Assembly (NCBI GenBank): GCA_034432655.1
Contig: DAOUBP010000155.1
Span: forward strand, 1 to 51,742
Source: DAOUBP01 sp034432655
GTDB taxonomy: Bacteria > Chloroflexota > Anaerolineae > CG2-30-64-16
Reading direction: 5' to 3'
DNA length: 51,742 nucleotides
How positions within the stretch are numbered: position 1 is the stretch's first letter; each line of letters opens with the position of its first letter. The notes below the pieces were generated by a model. That model was given only the letters and a program-made list of their open reading frames with translations. It made no database searches and was not told where the DNA came from. The translations under genes and the position numbers were made by a program. Shown here piece by piece: positions 7,811 through 16,397 of this stretch.

Positions 7811-10800
7811 CTTGTCCTCCCCTCATTTCCTGCAACCGATCGCTGAGCTCTGTCAATCGTAGCGCGCCCGGTTCCAGAGCTGTTGCGGCTTCGATATCGG
7901 CTTTAGCTGCTGCCCAATCGCGGCGATCCAGGTGCACGCCGGCCCGGTTGCGCAGCAGCATGGCGTTGGTGGGATCGAAGCCCAGGCCGCGGGTGTAGGC
8001 GGCGACCGCCTGCTCCAGGTCCTTGACCTGGTCCGCGTAGTGGTTGCCCAGCGTGTTACACGCCCAGCCGGCCTGTTGGCGCACGGCGGTCGCCAGGTCG
8101 GCGTGGATCTGCCCGGCCAGGGGGATGAGCCGCTCGCACAGGTCAATCACCGCAGCGTGCGCAGCCACGTCAATCTGCTCAGCGTGCGCCCGATTGTAGC
8201 TGTACAGCAGCGCAACCAGCAGGGCGGTCAGGCGGGCGACGGCCTCGCCCTGCTGCGCCTGCAGCGCCTGATCCACCAGCCCGGCCAGGGCGAAGAGGGC
8301 CTGGGGCTCAGCCAGGATGGGGTGATCGGATAGGGCCTGGGCCAGCGCCTGATCGCTGTCCGCTGCCAGCAGGGCGGCGAGGCCGGCGGCCAGGGGATCA
8401 TCGGCAGCCGCATCCGGCTGCGAGCCCTGGGCCAGGGCGATCAGCTCGCCGACGCGCGCCCGGAACCGGGGATCGGCCTGGATGCGTTCCATGAACGCCT
8501 CGTTCGACGCGATGTCCTCCGCCTGCGCCAGAGCCAGCAGCAACTCCTGGGGAGTCAGGCGCGGCGGATCCGTGTCGGGGAAAAGATCCGGCCAGGCGGC
8601 CGCGAACTCCCCTGCGCCCAGCGCGACGACCACCGAGGCCAGCACCGACCGGCCGATCTCCAGGTATTGCACGTGCTGATACGCCTCGAACAGGCGCACC
8701 GCGTCCGCCGCGGCCGCCAGCGCCTGACGCAAGCGCGCCCCACGGTCTTCCCCAGGCAGGCTCGCCAGATCCCTCAGCAGCACCGCCCGGTTGTTCTGGG
8801 TCTGAGCATAGTCCAGCGGCACGTCCCGCCGCAGGGCCAACGCTTCGTCGTAGGCCGCCAACGCCTGGCGCAAGCGCACCCCACGGTCTTCCCCAGGCAG
8901 GCTCGCCAAATCATGAAGCAAGAGCGCCCGGTTGTTCTGGGTCTGAGCGTAGGCCAGCGGCACGTCCCGCCGCAGGGCCAACGCTTCGTCGTAGGCCGCC
9001 AGCGCCTGGCGCAAGCGCGCCCCACGGTCTTCCCCAGGCAGGCTCGCCAAATCACTCAGCAGCACCGCCCGGTTGTTCTGGGTCTGAGCATAGTCCAGCG
9101 GCACGTCCCGCAGCTTGGCCAACGCTTCGTCGTAGGCCGCCAGCGCCTGGCGCAAGCGCGCCCCACGGTCTTCCCCGATCACCACCGTGGCCGCGGCCTG
9201 GAGCGCGTTGCCGTGGCTGAGCAGCGCCGCGCCGATGTCGGCCGGGCTGCCGGCCTGCCGCGCCCGCGCCAGCACGCGCTCGGCCCAGGCCAGGTACTCG
9301 GCGCCCAAATTCTGACTGCGCAGCAAGTCGGCGCAGGCGCTCAGCAGGGACTGCGCGAGCTCCAGGCTCTCTTGCGCAGCCCAGGCAAAGGCGGCGCGCA
9401 GGTTGGGCAGGTCGGGGGCCATGGTGTAGTAGCGCCCTGCTGCATCGGCGGCCTGCATGGCGGCCAGGTAGTGGCGGGCGTGGCGTTCAGGCCAGCGCTC
9501 GCGCTCGGCGGCGCTCTGCAGGCGCAGGGCGAAGCCGCGCAGGATGCCGTGCTGCTGCCAGCGGCCGTTGGGGCGGCGGCGCAACAGCGACCGGGCGGCG
9601 AAGATGTCCAGGTGGGTCCGGGCCGTCTCTGGGTCCTCCTCCCACAGCGCGGCGGCCGCGTCGGCGGCGAAGTCGGCCTCGAACGCCAGGCAGCCCAGGG
9701 CGCGGAAACGGCGCTGCAGGGCCGGCCCGTCCGGCGCGCGGCCCAGCGCGTCGTAGGAGTAGCGCAGGACCGCCTCGAGCCGGCGTTCACGTGCGATGTC
9801 ATCGGGCAGGGGAACCCCGTCCAGGCTGAGCCCCTGCCGGATGTCCGCTTCGATCCGTGCGACCAGGCCGGCCCATTCGTCCGGCCCGTGAACGGCCAGG
9901 TCGCCGGCCGTGATCTCCAGCGCCAGCGGATGGCGGCCCACGGCGCGGCTCAGCCGCTCGGCCAGGTCGGGCGGCAGATCGGGGAGGATCTGCGCGATCA
10001 GCGCGAGCGCGTCCGCCTCGGTCAGCACGTCCAGCGCCATGCGCCGGCCCACTGCGATCGCGACCCGCTCGTCGCGCGTGGTCACCAGCAGGTGGGCGTC
10101 AATGGGCAAAGCCTTACGAATCGGTTCTACTATGGCCGGCTCCCAGACGTTGTCGGCCACCACCAGCAGCCGGCCGTGGCCGCTCAACAGCCCGCGCACG
10201 ATCTCGGGCGTCAACTGCGCCTGCTTCAGGACGGCCAGCGGATCGGCGCCGGGGAGCTGTTGGGCGGCCACGAACATGCGCCACGCCTGCAGGTCCAGGT
10301 TGTACGCGTAGGCCGCGATCCGGCTCAGCTCCGGCCCCACGCTTTCCGGCGTGGTCATGTCGGGGGTCAGTTGCAGCCAGAGCACGCCGCCGGGGTAGTC
10401 GTCCGCGTACGCCTCGGCGTAGAGCGCGGCCAGCGTGCTCTTGCCCACCCCGGGCTCGCCGAGCAGCGCGCCGCTGGTCCCGCGCTCGCGCATCACGCCC
10501 TTGCCCACCACGGCCGCGCTGCCGTTCTCCAGCGCGCGGCGCAGGTCGGCCAGCTCCTCGCGGCGGCCCACGGCCCGCTCGGTCAGGTTGCGCTGGAACT
10601 CCTGCGGCTTGCGCCATTGCAGCGGCACCACGCCGAAGTTGTTGATGGTGATGGCGTTGTCGCCGATCGCGCAGTTCCCGGCGCTGAGCACCAGGTATTT
10701 GACCCCTTCGATGCGGCCTTCCAGGGTTTGAAGTTGCCCTGTCTCTCGGCCCCACGTGCCAGGCACCTCCGAGGTGCCTGGCACGTGGGGCGGCGCGTAG

Positions 10801-11777
10801 CGCGCCAGCCGCGCGGCCTGCACCAGCGCCAGCCGCGCCGCGATGCGTTCGACGGCCGCGGCGTCGCCTTGCTGACGGGCGGCCTCGCGCAGCAGTTCCA
10901 GCGCGTCGCGCGCGTCGGCGGAGGTCAGCAAGTCGCGGCTCGCCAGCAGGGCCGCGGCCGCCGCGTCGTCGGCGTTGATGAACGCCATGACGGCCTGGCC
11001 CAGCGGGCTTGCGGCCAGCTGCTCGAGCCGGCGTTGCATGGCCTGCTCCCGCCGCAACTGCGCGTACGCGGCCTCGATGCCGTGCTCGCGGCAAGCGGCC
11101 AGCAGCCGGGCATGGATCTCGACCGTCTCGTCGCCGGCGTTGCGCATGTGGAGGAGCGTCATGGCGGCCGCGCCGGCGTCGCTCAGCAGGTCGGCCGCGT
11201 GCTCCCGCAGGAACGCCTCGGACGCGGCCCAGTCGGGGGTACGGATCCAGGCGACGAGTCGGTCGGCGAGGGCCCGGCTCCCCTCGTCACCCAGCGCCGC
11301 GAGGACCCGGCGGGCGTCCCGTTCGGCCGCGCGCCAGCGGCGCAGGTCGTCCAGGCGCTGTTGCAGCGCGTTCCGCTCGTCGCCCGCTACAGCCGCCAGC
11401 TTCTCGCCGGCCGCGGCCTCCAGGCGGTCGAGGTCGTCGTCGGGCGTCCCCGCGACCAGCCGCATGATGTCGGCCGTGCTGCGGGCCGAGGTGAACGCCA
11501 GCAGCAGCCGCTCGTCGGGGGACATATCGCGCATCTGCTGGATCGTTTCGGCCTGCTCCGCGCGCAGGCGGCGCAGGCTGTCCAGCCGCTGGCGCAGCGC
11601 GGCCGCTTCATCGCCCTCGGCTGCGGTCAGGCGGGACTCGACGACGGCCTCCAGCGCGTCCAGGTCGGCGTCGGGCACGGCGGCGGCCAGCATCAGCATC
11701 TCCTGGCTGCTGCGGGTCGCGCGGAAGGTCTCGAACAGGCGGTCGGTATCGGCCGGGGACGGTGTATCGGGCGGCAT
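7803..11777 (-). CDS. STAND (NB-ARC) NTPase with TPR repeats, NLR-like
   Basis: This cytoplasmic signal-transducing ATPase has 1324 residues. The N-terminal third is helical and starts with two related units of about 65 residues (one from DRLFETFRATRSS, one from ERLLLAFTSARST). Residues of about 330-343 are encoded by a palindrome insert. A beta-rich segment (GNCAIGDNAITINNFG) precedes the NTPase. Walker A is GEPGVGKST near residue 442, Walker B is LLVVADN near 539, sensor LLVTTRDER follows, and RHPLALEI resembles the GLPL motif. TPR units start near residue 865, including almost identical 47-residue tandem copies, and more TPRs lie at the C-terminus. By analogy with NLRs and Avs proteins, the C-terminal part would sense a ligand and the TIR partner would act as effector or adaptor. 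Confidence 0.8.
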   Translation of the reverse strand: MPPDTPSPADTDRLFETFRATRSSQEMLMLAAAVPDADLDALEAVVESRLTAAEGDEAAALRQRLDSLRRLRAEQAETIQQMRDMSPDERLLLAFTSARSTADIMRLVAGTPDDDLDRLEAAAGEKLAAVAGDERNALQQRLDDLRRWRAAERDARRVLAALGDEGSRALADRLVAWIRTPDWAASEAFLREHAADLLSDAGAAAMTLLHMRNAGDETVEIHARLLAACREHGIEAAYAQLRREQAMQRRLEQLAASPLGQAVMAFINADDAAAAALLASRDLLTSADARDALELLREAARQQGDAAAVERIAARLALVQAARLARYAPPHVPGTSEVPGTWGRETGQLQTLEGRIEGVKYLVLSAGNCAIGDNAITINNFGVVPLQWRKPQEFQRNLTERAVGRREELADLRRALENGSAAVVGKGVMRERGTSGALLGEPGVGKSTLAALYAEAYADDYPGGVLWLQLTPDMTTPESVGPELSRIAAYAYNLDLQAWRMFVAAQQLPGADPLAVLKQAQLTPEIVRGLLSGHGRLLVVADNVWEPAIVEPIRKALPIDAHLLVTTRDERVAIAVGRRMALDVLTEADALALIAQILPDLPPDLAERLSRAVGRHPLALEITAGDLAVHGPDEWAGLVARIEADIRQGLSLDGVPLPDDIARERRLEAVLRYSYDALGRAPDGPALQRRFRALGCLAFEADFAADAAAALWEEDPETARTHLDIFAARSLLRRRPNGRWQQHGILRGFALRLQSAAERERWPERHARHYLAAMQAADAAGRYYTMAPDLPNLRAAFAWAAQESLELAQSLLSACADLLRSQNLGAEYLAWAERVLARARQAGSPADIGAALLSHGNALQAAATVVIGEDRGARLRQALAAYDEALAKLRDVPLDYAQTQNNRAVLLSDLASLPGEDRGARLRQALAAYDEALALRRDVPLAYAQTQNNRALLLHDLASLPGEDRGVRLRQALAAYDEALALRRDVPLDYAQTQNNRAVLLRDLASLPGEDRGARLRQALAAAADAVRLFEAYQHVQYLEIGRSVLASVVVALGAGEFAAAWPDLFPDTDPPRLTPQELLLALAQAEDIASNEAFMERIQADPRFRARVGELIALAQGSQPDAAADDPLAAGLAALLAADSDQALAQALSDHPILAEPQALFALAGLVDQALQAQQGEAVARLTALLVALLYSYNRAHAEQIDVAAHAAVIDLCERLIPLAGQIHADLATAVRQQAGWACNTLGNHYADQVKDLEQAVAAYTRGLGFDPTNAMLLRNRAGVHLDRRDWAAAKADIEAATALEPGALRLTELSDRLQEMRGGQDA
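8716..9183 (-). repeat. 141-bp tandem repeats encoding 47-residue TPR units
   Basis: The same sequence (CACGGTCTTC and flanks) recurs at 8741, 8882, 9023 and 9164, exactly 141 bases apart. The units are nearly identical at DNA level. Each encodes GEDRGARLRQALAAYDEAL followed by QTQNNRAVLL. Such identity implies recent duplication or homogenisation in the sensor part of the STAND protein. Confidence 0.9.
10749..10791. repeat. 21-bp perfect palindrome with a single-base centre inside the STAND gene
   Basis: The arms 10749-10769 and 10771-10791 are exact reverse complements around base 10770, built on CCACGTGCCAGGCACCTC. The element is in frame and encodes APPHVPGTSEVPGTWG, between the helical N-terminal region and the NTPase module. 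Confidence 0.9.
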
Positions 11778-11892
11778 GGCGGGCTCCCTTCATCGGTGCG
11801 CCGGTGTCACGACGCGATCGCCATCAGGCAAAACTGACGCCATTTTACCCGGACTGAGCAGGATAGGCAACCTGCGCGGCGGGGCGTAAAGT

Positions 11893-11929
11893 GAACGGCC
11901 CGGCTTCTGAGCGAAGTCGGGCCGTTTCA
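11893..11929 (-). terminator. Hairpin terminator downstream of the AttH-like gene
   Basis: ACGGCCCGGCTT (11895-11906) pairs with AAGTCGGGCCGT (11914-11925) with one wobble, flanked by GTGA and TCAC. It lies after the stop of the minus-strand exporter operon and before the STAND start. There is no long T-run, so efficiency is uncertain. Confidence 0.55.
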
Positions 11930-12032
11930 CATCCTCCGGACAACAGGCGCTCAGGGCGGGGACGCAGGGTCGCCATCCAGCGCGACGAGCGCCATCGGCC
12001 GGCGCAGCTCCGCCATTAAGAATGCTGTCAAC

Positions 12033-13685
12033 CTAAAACTCCCCCTGCATGCTCCCCGCGTACCCCGTCAGCTCCACATACCCGTTCCCCGTCACCGGCC
12101 GGCCGGCGGACGTGCCCGCGGCCCGCACCGCGCCCTCCCAGTAGATGTACGACACCTGCATCTCCTGATCGGCCAGCCAGGGGGTGATCTCCAGGCGCAG
12201 GTCGGCCGCGGGCACGGTCAGGATCCACCCCGCGGGGTAGACGCCGCCGCTGCGCGGGCTGCGCCACGTGGCCGTGGGGGTAATGGTGAAGTCGTCGGGG
12301 CCCAGCGTCCGGGTCGCGCCGTCGGCCGCGATCAGCGTGCCGCTGGAAAACGCGTCCACGCTGCCGTCCGCGCGGCGCAGCTGAAACGCCATCAGCTCGC
12401 TCCCGTCGTCCAGCTGAATGCTGAACCAGTCCCAGCCCACCTGCTCCGGCCCCAGCGCGCTGGTGCTCCACTCCTGGTCCATCCAGCTCAGGCCCGAGAC
12501 GACGTAGGTCTTGTCGCCCACCGTCACCGTGCCCTGCGCGGCGATGCGCGTGCGGCTGACGTAGTAGGACGCATTGCCCGGCTCCGGACCCTTGCGGCTG
12601 TAGCCGCGCTCCCCCTGCAACACGGGCGGCTTGAGGTCGGAGAGGAGGAGGTCGAGGCTGAGGTTAAGGTTGAGGTTGGGGTCCAGCGCGGCCGCGCGCA
12701 GGCGCGCCGGGTTACCCACCCCCCAGTCCGCTTCAGCGGACTTCGCCCCATCAAACGTGGATTTCAATCCACGGCCTGATGCCGCTGCCTCGGCGGCGTC
12801 CACCCCCCAGTCCGCTTCAGCGGACTTCGCCTCATCAGACGTGGATTTCAATCCACGACCCGCTGCCACGACCGCGCCCACCCCCCAGTCCGCTTCAGCG
12901 GACTTCGCCCCATCAGACGTGGATTTCAATCCACGACCCGCTGCCTTCGCCCCATCAGACGTGGATTTCAATCCACGACCCGCTGCCTCGGCGGCGCCCA
13001 CCCGCCAGTCCGCTTCAGCGGACTTCGCCCCATCAAACGTGGATTTCAATCCACGGCCTGATGCCGCTGCCACGACCGCGCCCACCCCCCAGTCCGCTTC
13101 AGCGGACTTCGCCTCATCAGACGTGGATTTCAATCCACGACCCCATGCCACGACCGCGGCGGCGATCGCAGCGTCGGCCATCACGTCCGGCCCCACCTCC
13201 GCCACCTCCCAGTCCTCCAGCCACACCCGATATGGCTCAGCCTGCGCGCCGGCGATCCCGGCCGCGCCGCGCGCCAGCCGCTCGAAGGAATAGTGCCGGC
13301 CCCCGCGCACGTCGGTCAGCGCGAAGTGCGCCATGTACACCTGATCCGTCCCCCAGGCCGAAGCGCGATCGGCCCGCTGCGCCGGCGGCACGAGCGCGCG
13401 GCGGAAGAAGGTGAGCTGAAAACCGAAATGCTCCCCCGTCTCGGCCGTCAGGTTGCCGGTATAGTACCACCACTCGGTCTGGTAGTCGTTATGCGGCCCG
13501 CGGTCAGCGGGGAAAACGATCTCGCGCGGCCCCTCGGCGCGCGCGAAACCGCTCACATCCACCGGTGCGGCCGCCGCGGTCACCCGCGCCGTCAGCGGCG
13601 CCGGCCCTTTCGGCCAGACCACCGCAGCCAGCGCGACGATCGCGGCCAGCAGGAGAATCGCGTAGAGATAAATTCGTCGTGTCAT
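12033..13685 (-). CDS. AttH/CrtC-like lipocalin-fold exported protein with repeat array
   Basis: A signal peptide or anchor (about residues 5-25) is followed by the first lipocalin-like half (TEWWYYTGNL, FGFQLTFFR, YMAHFALTD). The second half has LSWMDQEWSTS, GWDWFSIQLDDG and MQVSYIYWEGAV. These are hallmarks of the AttH / hydroxyneurosporene-synthase-like family, commonly encoded beside ABC exporters as part of AttEFGH systems. Residues of about 178-321 are a repeat array of units reading GRGLKSTSD and AKSAEADWGVG, inserted between the halves and making the protein much longer than usual. SD GGAG precedes the ATG. The function is probably extracytoplasmic lipid or terpenoid handling, with substrate unknown. 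Confidence 0.8.
   Translation of the reverse strand: MTRRIYLYAILLLAAIVALAAVVWPKGPAPLTARVTAAAAPVDVSGFARAEGPREIVFPADRGPHNDYQTEWWYYTGNLTAETGEHFGFQLTFFRRALVPPAQRADRASAWGTDQVYMAHFALTDVRGGRHYSFERLARGAAGIAGAQAEPYRVWLEDWEVAEVGPDVMADAAIAAAVVAWGRGLKSTSDEAKSAEADWGVGAVVAAASGRGLKSTFDGAKSAEADWRVGAAEAAGRGLKSTSDGAKAAGRGLKSTSDGAKSAEADWGVGAVVAAGRGLKSTSDEAKSAEADWGVDAAEAAASGRGLKSTFDGAKSAEADWGVGNPARLRAAALDPNLNLNLSLDLLLSDLKPPVLQGERGYSRKGPEPGNASYYVSRTRIAAQGTVTVGDKTYVVSGLSWMDQEWSTSALGPEQVGWDWFSIQLDDGSELMAFQLRRADGSVDAFSSGTLIAADGATRTLGPDDFTITPTATWRSPRSGGVYPAGWILTVPAADLRLEITPWLADQEMQVSYIYWEGAVRAAGTSAGRPVTGNGYVELTGYAGSMQGEF
12725..13138 (-). repeat. In-frame array of double-hairpin units in the AttH-like gene
   Basis: Two palindromes alternate. 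AGTCCGCTTCAGCGGACT occurs at 12725, 12809, 12887, 13007 and 13091. CGTGGATTTCAATCCACG has its GTGG core at 12757, 12841, 12919, 12961, 13039 and 13123. Five units are complete and one (around 12947-12976) lacks the first palindrome. All spacings (84, 78, 120, 84) are multiples of three, so the array stays open as protein. Confidence 0.92.
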
Positions 13686-13694
13686 TATCGCACT

Positions 13695-13763
13695 CCGAAA
13701 GATGACATGGTGACTGTTCGCAACATGGTCACCGTATCACTGTGTCACCTTGTCACCGTGTCA
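13695..13763. repeat. Low-complexity GGTGACA-type repeat in the operon spacer
   Basis: Iterations of GTCACC(G/T)TGTCA-like units fill the spacer between the permease stop and the AttH-like start. The TGA stop codon of the permease is itself part of the repeat. Confidence 0.6.
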
Positions 13764-16397
13764 TTCGCCCCGCAGCACCTCGGCCGCGGCCATGCGCCCC
13801 ATGCGGATCGCGGGATAGACGCCGGCCAGCAGCGCGGCAACCACAGCCAGCGCCAGCGCCTGCAGGAAGATGCCCGGCTCGGCCGCCAGTTGCATGGTCC
13901 AGCCGAACGAGCGGCGGTTGATGATGAAGATCAGCACCACGGCCAGGGCCAGGCCGGTGGGCAGCGCCAGCAAGCCCGCCACCGCGCCCATCAGGCCCGT
14001 CTCCAGGAGGACCAGGCCGCGGAACTGGCGGACGGTGAGCCCCACGGCGCGCAGCACGCCGAACTCGCGGCCGCGCTCGAGCTGCAGCGACAACAACGCG
14101 CTCAGCACGCCGATGAACGCGACCAGCGCGGCCAGCAGTTGCAGCGCGCCGGTGATCGCAAACGCGCGGTCGAACACCGCCAGCGCGTCGTCCCGCAGCG
14201 CCTGGTTGGGCCGCACCACCACGCCCTGGATGCCCGCCAGCGCCTCCCGCAGGCCGGCCACCGTCTCGTCCACGTCCACGCCCGGCGCCAACACCAGCAG
14301 CCCGGCGGTGATGGTCGGGTCGTCCCAATGCTGCCGGTAGAGGTCCAGCCCCATCATCACCGTCCCCTGGCTGTTGGAATAGTCCCGGTAGACGCCAGCT
14401 ACGGGGAAGGTGCGCGGCCCGCGGTCGGTGTAGAGCGTAACGGTCGCGCCCCTGGCCGGCAGCCCCAGCCGGTTCGCCAGCGGCTCCGAGGCCAGCACCG
14501 CGCCGGCCTTCACCGCGGCCGCGACCTGTTCCCGGCTCCCATCGGTGCTGACGAAGACCCGCGGCGCGGTGAAGTCCTCGTCCGACACCGCGGTGACCAG
14601 GATCGGCCCGTCCGGCGAGCCGACCTCGGCCGAACGCAGCACGTCCCAGCGCGCCACCCCGGGCCAGGACCGCATGACCTCAAGCACGCGCGGGTCCAGC
14701 GCCGCGGCCGAGCGGGTGGCGGTCAGCTGCGGCGCGGAGATGTACACATCCCCCCACAGGGTCTGCCCCAGCCAGTCCACCACAGTGGTGCGGAAGCTGG
14801 CGACCATCAGCCCCACACCGACCGTCACCGACACCGCCACCATCAGCGCGGCCACCGCCACGGCCGTGCGGCTGAGCGCAGCCGTGACGTTGCGCGGGGC
14901 CATGCGGCCCAACACGCCGGCCAGCCGGCCCAGCACGGGCTGGGCGACGCGCGTCAGCCCCAGGGTCGCCAGCGGCGCCAACAGCGCGCAGCCGATGGTG
15001 AGGAAGAAGATGCCGCCGAAGCTGATGACCAGCGAGCGGGTGGGGATCAGCAGCAGCGCGGCGCCCAGGCCGATGCCCCCCGCGCCTGCGGCCGAGACCA
15101 GCGGCACGGCCCGCCGCGCCTTGTCCTCCAGGCCGGAGCGGGCCAGCGCCAGGCGGGGCGGCACGGTCGCGGCCTCCCACGCGGGCAGCGCGGCCGAGGC
15201 CACGGTGGCCGCCACGCCCAGCAGCGCGCCCTTGACCAGGCTCTCGGCCGGGATGGCGACCCCGCGCACGGTCACGACGAAATACAGGTCGTTGATGGTC
15301 TGCGTCACCGCGCGCACTGCGCCCTGGCCCAGCACAATGCCCAGCCCCAGGCCCAGCGCGGAGCCCAACGCGCCCACCAACAGCGCCTCGCTCAGCACCA
15401 GCCGGCCCACCTCCGCCTGCGTCACGCCCAGGCAGCGCAGCGTGCCGAACAGCGGCCGGCGCTGCACCACCGAGAAGGTCATGCTGTTGTAGATCAGGAA
15501 CATGCCGACCACCAACGCCAACAGGCTCAGCGCGGTCAGGTTGGTGCGGAACGCGGCCGTCATCTGCTCCAGCGCGCCGGAGCGGGCGCGCACGGGCACG
15601 ATCTGGGCGTCGGATGGCAGTGGCACCTTCGTAGTGCCGACTTCAGTCGTCACTCCTTCAGTCGGCACCGCCCCAGGACGGCTAACGCCGTCATTACGAA
15701 CGTCGGGCAGGATCAAATCCACGTGGCTCAGCCGGCCGACCATCCCCAGCACTTCCTGCGCGGTGGCGATGTCGGCCAGGATCATCCCGTCCAGCGCGCG
15801 GCGGGTCAGCCCGTCCTCCGGCCGCAGCAGGCCGACAATGACGCCGGTCGAGGCGCGGCCGGATGCGTCCAGCGCGACCGCATCCCCCACGGCCAGCCCG
15901 TACTCGGCCGCCAGCCCTTCGGAGATCAACAGCGCGCCGGGCCGGGTGAGGAACGCGACCAGCTGCTCCAGCCCCACCGGCGTCCCCGGCGCCGCTCCGC
16001 TGGCCTTCTGCGCCTCGGCCCCTCCGCCCCCCGTCAAATACGACCGGAACGGCGCCTCCGCGAACGGATCCACGCCCAAAAGCTGCAAGGGCCGGTTGCC
16101 GAGCTGGGGCGAGGTAACGTAATCGGTGACGACCGGCGCGGCGTCACGCACGCCCGCGGCGCGCAGCCGCGCGTAGAGCGCCTCGTCCAGCCCGGCCGGC
16201 CCGCCGATGATCTGATGCGTGGCGCGGCCGGCGATGGCGTCGGTGCTGAGGTCGAACGCGCGGCTGGCCGCGGTGTTGGCCAGATCAATGGCGACCATCA
16301 CCGCCACGCCCAACGCGATGCCCAGCACCATCAGCGCGGTCTGCCAGGGGTGGCGCAGCAGGTAGCGCCAGCCGATATTAGCCAGGGTGCGGTTCAT
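13761..16397 (-). CDS. ABC exporter permease with two FtsX domains
   Basis: This membrane subunit of 878 residues belongs to the MacB/LolC superfamily. Helix 1 is near residues 15-38, followed by a large periplasmic-type domain. The first FtsX core is around residues 280-360 (MFLIYNSMTFSVVQRR, LFGTLRCLGVTQAEVG). A second periplasmic domain follows, and the last FtsX core is REFGVLRAVGLTVRQFRG with closing helices. It overlaps the ATPase gene by 4 bases (ATGA). With the ATPase and the AttH-like protein it forms an AttEFGH-type exporter. Residues of about 231-259 are encoded by a palindromic insert (TEGVTTEVGTTKVPL) absent from the core fold. Confidence 0.9.
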   Translation of the reverse strand: MNRTLANIGWRYLLRHPWQTALMVLGIALGVAVMVAIDLANTAASRAFDLSTDAIAGRATHQIIGGPAGLDEALYARLRAAGVRDAAPVVTDYVTSPQLGNRPLQLLGVDPFAEAPFRSYLTGGGGAEAQKASGAAPGTPVGLEQLVAFLTRPGALLISEGLAAEYGLAVGDAVALDASGRASTGVIVGLLRPEDGLTRRALDGMILADIATAQEVLGMVGRLSHVDLILPDVRNDGVSRPGAVPTEGVTTEVGTTKVPLPSDAQIVPVRARSGALEQMTAAFRTNLTALSLLALVVGMFLIYNSMTFSVVQRRPLFGTLRCLGVTQAEVGRLVLSEALLVGALGSALGLGLGIVLGQGAVRAVTQTINDLYFVVTVRGVAIPAESLVKGALLGVAATVASAALPAWEAATVPPRLALARSGLEDKARRAVPLVSAAGAGGIGLGAALLLIPTRSLVISFGGIFFLTIGCALLAPLATLGLTRVAQPVLGRLAGVLGRMAPRNVTAALSRTAVAVAALMVAVSVTVGVGLMVASFRTTVVDWLGQTLWGDVYISAPQLTATRSAAALDPRVLEVMRSWPGVARWDVLRSAEVGSPDGPILVTAVSDEDFTAPRVFVSTDGSREQVAAAVKAGAVLASEPLANRLGLPARGATVTLYTDRGPRTFPVAGVYRDYSNSQGTVMMGLDLYRQHWDDPTITAGLLVLAPGVDVDETVAGLREALAGIQGVVVRPNQALRDDALAVFDRAFAITGALQLLAALVAFIGVLSALLSLQLERGREFGVLRAVGLTVRQFRGLVLLETGLMGAVAGLLALPTGLALAVVLIFIINRRSFGWTMQLAAEPGIFLQALALAVVAALLAGVYPAIRMGRMAAAEVLRGE
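15634..15693. repeat. Double-hairpin insert in the ABC permease gene
   Basis: GTGCCGACT (15634-15642) pairs with AGTCGGCAC (15660-15668). A second hairpin GACGGC-TAAC-GCCGTC spans 15678-15693. The insertion is in frame. The two-palindrome layout is like the array in the next gene of the operon, but the sequence differs. Confidence 0.7.

Noticed and set aside
8667..11837. Very long plus-strand ORFs opposite the STAND gene
   Set aside because: They are mirror readings of a GC-rich minus-strand gene, with His/Gln/Arg-rich composition and no family motifs.
12725..13138. CRISPR array
   Set aside because: The repeated palindromes look like CRISPR repeats at first sight, but the units contain two palindromes, the intervening segments are themselves repeated and not unique spacers, the frame stays open, and no cas gene is near.
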